Shown in pieces: positions 58,821 to 64,000 of a stretch of DNA of 64,000 nt; position 1 is the stretch's first letter, and every line of letters starts with the position of its first letter. A model generated the notes under the pieces. It saw only the letters and a list, made by a program, of their open reading frames with translations. It was not told the origin of the DNA and did not search any database. A program made the translations under genes and the position numbers. This DNA comes from Bactericera cockerelli. Its lineage: Eukaryota > Arthropoda > Insecta > Hemiptera > Triozidae. The stretch lies in the NCBI GenBank assembly GCA_024516035.1, contig CM044964.1, positions 11,003,624 through 11,067,623 of the forward strand, written 5' to 3'.

Positions 58821-59559
58821 ATGCGTATCTGCCATTTCAGCATCCGAATTATAATAATGTAACTTGTACTAAAAAAAACTCAAGAAGTTTAAAGATAATA
58901 TTTCATAGAATGCAGAAAGATATGCTTGAAAACTATCATCGAGAAACAAACAATCATTCATTTGACTGGCCTTTAATTAATTCCAAGGAAAATAATGATC
59001 AAACATAAATAGCTAATTACTCTTTGAGTACAAGACGACCCTACACGGTCAACACTTTTAAGATTTTGAACATCATTTTTTGAGACTTACCTGGTTTGTT
59101 TACCCAGAAGATCACGTGATAAAAAATCGTAAAATTATTTTTTAGCATCCTTGGGTTAGCCGCCAACTTTTATCAAACTTGCCCATGTCTGTGCCAAAAT
59201 TTGCTCGTGCAAATCTTGAGTGTTTCAAAGTGTAAAAAAATTACATCAGAATTTTTTTTCTATTCAGGTGTCAAAAAAGATGCCAAACCAAACCGTAAAA
59301 AACAAAGTAGTGTAGCTAGAAACATTGAAATTTTGTTGGCTTTCTGCAGAAATGTTCAGAATCAACTCATCTTAAACAGGAAAAAAGTTCTGACCTGAAG
59401 AATAAGCCAAAGTCGGACTTTTTCAGAAAGTTGCAAAAAATCACTTTGTGCAGTTATAAAGGCGAATCCGAAAAAACGGATTGCAGATCCATCCTAGAAA
59501 TGTCGTCAGTAATCTACCATTAACGGGTGTAAACGTTTTTTTGGTCCACCCTGTATTTT

Positions 59560-60700
59560 CTCAACAACTCAATAAAAATAGATAAATCGCTTTCAATTTT
59601 TACCAAAACGGCCCCCATTTGGCCTCCAGTAGCCTAATTCGGCCCAAAAACTATAGGTAAAATTTAAGGACCCCAATAAACATGTATACTGAATTTCAAC
59701 AATTTTAAAGAATCCAGTCGAAAGTTATCGCGGAACAGACAGACAAACGAGAACCAAATCGTCCAGTATGCAAGTTAAAACAGAACCTCACTTATTGAGG
59801 TCGTTTCGCTACCTCACTGTGTGTTAATAATGTAAGCGTTTGTATGTTTTTATAGGTTAATTGAATATTTTTATTTATTTTATTGAAAACTATAAATTGT
59901 ACTGATTAGATAAAATGATATTCAGAAAAACCATAATGTACATAATAAAGTATAAGTATTTACAAATGGATATTGAAATAAATTTACGAAAACAATAAAT
60001 AATAGTATACAAATCTTTCATTTTCTCTCTTTCTCAGTTAGCTACATATTAAAGCTTTGGTAAAATATCTCTTGGGGTTTCTACAGTAATTTTACTTCTG
60101 AGAAATTTCTAATATTAGAAATGTGTTATGTTCGTTTTTGTATAAAAAAATTGTCTTCGATTCCAATTTTTTTCGTATTTCTCGATTTTTTTTTTTATTT
60201 ATCAGATGTCAAAAACATATTTTTGTATGAAGTATTTGAGAGAACTTGATAGAATTTTTTAGAGAGCCATTGCGATTGCTTTAAGGAAATGAGTTCGATT
60301 ATGCCTATTTATTTTGCCCTAATCTTACATATTGAACATAGTGGGATATAATAATGAGCATCGTAGTAGCCAAGGTCCATGGCTAGATTTCAGTGTTTCC
60401 CGATGACCCTTTCCAGAAAACAGATGTTGTACTGAGCCCTATTCAGTAGCTGCAAGTTAGTGAATAGGTACACTAGTAAAAAGTTGCTCTGGAGGTTATG
60501 AAACGTCCAGAAAAATGAAAAAAATGAAATCAGAGCAAATTTTTTTTAGTACAAAAATGAACACAATACTTCCTATTTCTAATATTCTCGGATTTTTCGG
60601 AAGTAAAATGAAATGACTTCAATGTTTTTGATGCTCACATATGGGAAACATTGCTTTATAACAAATACAAAATCTATTTTATTCCAATACTAGCTAAAAC
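59560..60700. other. Intergenic, small repeats only
   Basis: Two copies of the short motif 'atttctaatatt(agaaat)' with flanking 'ggaagtaaaat' (about 60095 and 60570) also occur at 21535. No gene seen. Confidence 0.4.
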
Positions 60701-60713
60701 CTGGCACTTTTTC

Positions 60714-60895
60714 GAACTGGTAGCTCAGTGATCTGACTGGTAATCCAGAGGTTGCGGGTACAAAACCCAACCGGGACATAACAAGTTATCCTTCTTTTGG
60801 GATTTTGACCACATAATAATACATCTTGGGCTTACTGCTGGAATCATGGGACTGATTAATCCTAATCGGGCAGTATAAATAAGACACTATTATTA
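60714..60895 (+). repeat. tRNA-derived SINE, family 4
   Basis: Full copy ending in ATT repeats. Confidence 0.75.
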
Positions 60896-61462
60896 TAGCT
60901 TTTGACTGTGACTGGGGTCCTATTTGTAATTTTTAAAAATCCTTTCTTAAAATGCATCTAAATACCAAAAAGAGAGCTGCGCTAATTATGAATGAATGTC
61001 AATGGATTTTATAAATCAAGATAACTATAATGTATATACTCAGATTAATACCTATAGCTGTTGTATTTGGGGAAGTAATGAGGAATCAAAATCTACAAGA
61101 TCAAAAGAATTTAGGGCTAAATATTTGACCTCATTAACAGTAATCATTATTACTAGGTACTAAAAATTCAGAAATCTGACCTTCAAATTTAAGCATTTTA
61201 ATTTAAAATCATAAAAAAGAAACCAGACACAAAAAAAGAGAACATAAAATAAACAATTAAGGAAAAACAAGAATTAAACACTTTAAACCTGATTATTCAG
61301 AACAAAATCTCAATAAATAATAATTATGATTAATTGTTATAGATCTCTCTGTCATTAACCAAAGGTCATTACCCTGACAGAATCCTTTGGTTAATGTCAG
61401 AGTGGTCAGTATAAATGCATGAATATTGTCACTTTACCTGTTGAGACAGGGATTTTGTAACT

Positions 61463-61644
61463 AGGATTAACAGGTTTACAACCATACTAATGGAAAAAAT
61501 ATGTGCTCTTAAGCCTCACTTAATGATGGCCTGATCAGATAAAAGCCAGCCTACGTGGTGCAGTCGTTTTGACTTGCTCTGTTTAAGTGTTTACAGATGT
61601 CGTGAGATCAGTTTCTCCGTACGCAGATTTTTCAAAAAATGTTT
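61463..61644 (+). repeat. Interspersed repeat shared with 9201-9346
   Basis: Second copy, slightly longer in the middle. Confidence 0.6.
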
Positions 61645-61819
61645 AATGTCGTCCATGTACCTAGAATCCGAGGGAGGCGTTTCCAACCTCTCCCATGCTT
61701 TGTTAGCTATTATTATTATTGTGTCATCACATCAAAAATTGATGAAGTCGTCTGCGGCTGTCCGTAAGACACGTGAGTGAGAATAGTACCTATCTCTATT
61801 GTGGGTCGTTTAGTCTGGC

Positions 61820-62075
61820 TAAGGGACGTTAAACAGGGAGAAGACTAGTGTCTCGCTAGAGGACTATAAATAGAGAACAGACTAGCCAACCCTCACAAGC
61901 TAGGCTAGCTTGCAGTTTCCTAAGGGTTTAATGGCTTATAAAGAAAAGTCCAAGTGCTCATGATGGTTGATCGCAAATAGAAATACATGGTTCAGGACGA
62001 GCCAACTTTGAAATAAAGTTGGCTGGAGACCATCACTCACCCCTCCAGCTGTAGCCAAGCTGGCTACAACAACAA
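61820..62075 (+). repeat. Interspersed repeat ending in (CAA)n
   Basis: Second full copy of the family at 56094. Confidence 0.65.
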
Positions 62076-62156
62076 AAACATTGTGGGTCGTTCGTGCGAT
62101 CCCGAGTGAGAGAGAAGAGGGTAAAATCCTTTTCCTGAAATACTGTACTTAGTAGT

Positions 62157-62440
62157 CCCAGTGGCCTAGTGGGTAGCACACTCGGCTTCCACGCGAGTGA
62201 CCCAGGTTCGATTTCCAGCAGGGTTGTAATTTTTTTGCTCTGTATTTGTATGTTCGGTGTCCACTCGTGTCTTGTGGCGAAAAATGAGTAGTTTCCTACT
62301 TGTGTGAGTGATGATCAGAGGGGTGGCATTATCAGAATAGAAAGAATAAGGTAAAAGATTAAGAAAAGTGAAGGAGACTCTTAGTAATGCTGTGCCACCC
62401 ACAAAAATTGTGAAGATGCTCTAGCTGCACTGCAAATAAT
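62157..62440 (+). repeat. tRNA-derived SINE, family 5, complete
   Basis: 'cccagtggcctagtgggtagc', box B 'ggttcgatttcc', 'gcggcgaaaaatgag'-type middle and the 'gtgaaggagactcttagtaa' end. Other pieces: 55617-55700 and 40868-40960 (minus). Confidence 0.75.
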
Positions 62441-62703
62441 TTGTGTTTATCTTTTCATCATCATCATCATCATCATAGGGTGGCGTCATCGTGAACGATC
62501 GTAGCCAGACAGTGGAGGAATGACTCAGAACTTCTACCACTGTCTTTACAAGGAGGCTAATAATTGACAAGGGCCCCCAGAACCGAGCCAATGCTGGTCT
62601 ACTCCCTGTTTATTGTCCCCCAGCCAGACTGCTAGTCTACTCCCTGTTTATAGTCACCCAGCCAGACTGTTTATCTTTTACTATGACATTAAAATTTATA
62701 TTA

Positions 62704-62927
62704 GGGCATGGAAGTAGCGTGGGCATTAGAACTGGGCGTCCATACAATGCTTCCACCACCTTGAGATTTGATCATCTTGTGAAATTATATTTTGTGCTTA
62801 AGAACCACTTCAAATTATGTTCAGAAAACACAGAAAAATCTTTGTTTAGATTTCTGTTTCATACAGAACATGGGTCAACTTTTCAGACAATTGTATCCTA
62901 CCCTTGGTACCCAAATGGGAGTTCAGT
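62704..62927 (+). CDS. Possible internal exon of an unknown gene
   Basis: An open stretch between a TTATATTAG acceptor and a GTAAGTATAG donor. The sense includes RTGRPYNASTTLRFDHLVKL, then NTEKSLFRFLFHTEHGSTF and VSYPWYPNGS. The composition looks protein-like, but I do not recognise the family and no neighbouring exon joins it. It may be chance. Confidence 0.2.
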
Positions 62928-63272
62928 AAGTATAGCTATCTAAATCACTAGGCAAATAATAATGATAATTTAAATTCATACTGTCTAATCAGGACTTTTA
63001 AGTTCCTTTATTCCAATAGATGTTTTGGTACTATGAATAAGTAATCATGATTTCAAACACAATATGTTGTGAGGATCTCAAGATTTCTGCAGTGCATATT
63101 TAAAGTTCTTTAGTATTGTATGAAAAAGTATGTATTACATGAACAACTTGAATAATATCAATGATTGAGTCAATTCCTCTAAACCACAAGTGGTTGGTCT
63201 AAAATAGCAATATCTATTACTCATGTATTACATGTAACCTCTATGTATTTAAATGATAAATAAATATCTGCT

Positions 63273-63551
63273 GCCAGCGTCGATGGCATGTTGAATACAC
63301 CGGTTCCCTTCAGAACACCGAAGTTAAGCGACATCCAGCGAGGTTAAGACTTGGATGGGTGACCATTCAAATTCTAATTCTCGTGACGCTGGCTTTTCCC
63401 GGCCCCACTCAGGCTGGGTGAGGTCAATGTGAGTAGCAGGTTTGTGAGTTTCCTGCGAATGGAGGGTAAAACCCCCGTCGTGATATGACCATGGCAGTTG
63501 AAAGCGACGTTAAACCCCACTTAAAAAAAAAAATAATAATAAAAAAAAAAT
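63273..63551 (+). repeat. 5S rRNA-derived SINE, best copy
   Basis: The head matches 5S rRNA: 'ccgaagttaagcg' and 'cttggatgggtgacc' (box A/C promoter region and 3' arm). A body with 'cactcaggctgggtgaggtcaatgtgagtagc' follows, then 'gttaaaccccactta' and A-rich tail. This fits the SINE3 class, transcribed by RNA polymerase III from an internal 5S promoter. Confidence 0.8.
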
Positions 63552-63679
63552 ATCTGCTGTTTACATGATGATTCAGTTTCTAGGTACAAGAGACTGATTC
63601 AGAATAATTACAATAACAATAAACAACCAAGTCCTGGGTATTACATGAAGAACTCTTCAGTACTGTGAGATAAGGTGAG

Positions 63680-63826
63680 TCAGTTTCTAGGTACCAGTGG
63701 TTGGTCTAGAATAGCTATCTCTATCACTCGGAGTCCTCGCTCAGCTGGGTTTACTAGGAGAAGGCCCCGTGGTAGAAACACAGTCTCATTCTGTTCTGCT
63801 ACAAATTTGGCCACCTTCTTGAGACA
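63680..63826 (-). CDS. GOLGA7: GOLGA7/Erf4-family protein, last coding exon only
   Basis: The exon follows a TTTTCCCAG acceptor (AG at 63828-63827) and encodes 48 residues, starting CLKKVAKFVAEQNETVF and ending DQPLVPRN before TGA. It matches the C-terminal part of the Golgin A7/Erf4 family, whose human member reads LKKVSKYIQEQNEKIY, then PIERGLRVIEI; here AERGLRVIEIAI is seen. The family is the partner subunit of DHHC palmitoyltransferases (zDHHC9 for GOLGA7) at the Golgi, supporting palmitoylation of Ras and other proteins. The intron before it is phase 0 in this reading. Upstream exons lie beyond base 64000, so the rest of the protein cannot be checked. An alternative reading as a retro-copy is unlikely because a clean acceptor precedes it. 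Confidence 0.8.
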   Translation of the reverse strand, partial: CLKKVAKFVAEQNETVFLPRGLLLVNPAERGLRVIEIAILDQPLVPRN

Positions 63827-64000
63827 CTGGGAAAATAAAGTAAACCAAATATCTTTTATTTTTAAATAATAATTATATTATTTTGTAAAATCTTCAGGTA
63901 ATTAAAAAAAAATATGTATTCATTTTTACTATTTAAGACCTTGAATTTTGATGAATAAGGTGACAAACTTTTATGATATTTATTTACTGTCTAAAAGATA

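Larger units (their letters stand above)
57149..59553 (-). mobile_element. Mariner-like (Tc1/mariner superfamily) element with ~450-bp terminal inverted repeats
   Basis: Ends are CAGGGTGGACCAAAAAAACG and its complement, flanked by TA. The terminal inverted repeats run about 57149-57600 and 59100-59553, far longer than the usual 20-30 bp. Between them lie a CT microsatellite and the remains of a transposase on the minus strand. Confidence 0.78.

Noticed and set aside
62163..62222. Functional tRNA gene
   Set aside because: The boxes A and B are present but the acceptor stem does not close, and a SINE tail follows.

Overview
This is a window of AT-rich nuclear DNA from a multicellular animal, most likely an arthropod. 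The evidence is spliced genes with GT/AG introns and animal-type proteins, dense tRNA-derived and 5S rRNA-derived SINEs, RTE-type and CR1/Jockey-type LINEs, and mariner, Harbinger-like and piggyBac-like DNA transposons. The CR1/Jockey ORF1 protein and the many short GTAGGTACCTA-like stretches recall insects, possibly Hemiptera, but this is only an impression. Nothing suggests prokaryotic or organellar DNA. || Four genes can be assembled exon by exon. (1) A mitochondrial-type methionine-R-sulfoxide reductase B on the minus strand, three coding exons between 39111 and 24320, 200 residues. (2) A 2-aminoethanethiol (cysteamine) dioxygenase, ADO, on the minus strand, four coding exons between 45571 and 42555, 370 residues. 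(3) A C2H2 zinc-finger protein on the plus strand, three coding exons between 46911 and 55392, 472 residues; it starts head-to-head with ADO. (4) The last coding exon of a GOLGA7/Erf4-family gene on the minus strand at 63826-63680; the rest lies beyond the window. In genes 1-3 the intron phases match at every junction, and one zinc finger is completed only across a splice junction. || Layout: 1-24.2 kb has no gene I can recognise and is a mosaic of SINEs, MITEs, tandem repeats and one nearly intact RTE LINE (14.66-18.0 kb) that sits inside a SINE. 24.3-39.1 kb is the MsrB gene. Its 11.6-kb second intron holds a nested inverted-repeat structure (26392-34441): two head-to-head ~2.6-kb composite elements with TTA target sites, inserted in one arm of an older 1.15-kb inverted repeat that carries a decayed unknown coding sequence. 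42.5-45.6 kb is ADO. 46.9-55.5 kb is the zinc-finger gene, whose first intron holds a nearly intact CR1/Jockey LINE in antisense orientation. 55.5-63.6 kb is intergenic, with a 2.4-kb mariner-like element with very long terminal inverted repeats, many SINEs and a TATCGATA cluster. || The genes do not form a pathway as a set, though MsrB (sulfur redox repair) and ADO (thiol dioxygenation) are adjacent and both act on sulfur chemistry; I regard this as probably coincidental. The clearest unusual features are the nested palindrome in the MsrB intron, the large insertion in the ADO cupin, and the conserved RNA-like hairpin at the 5' end of the RTE elements.
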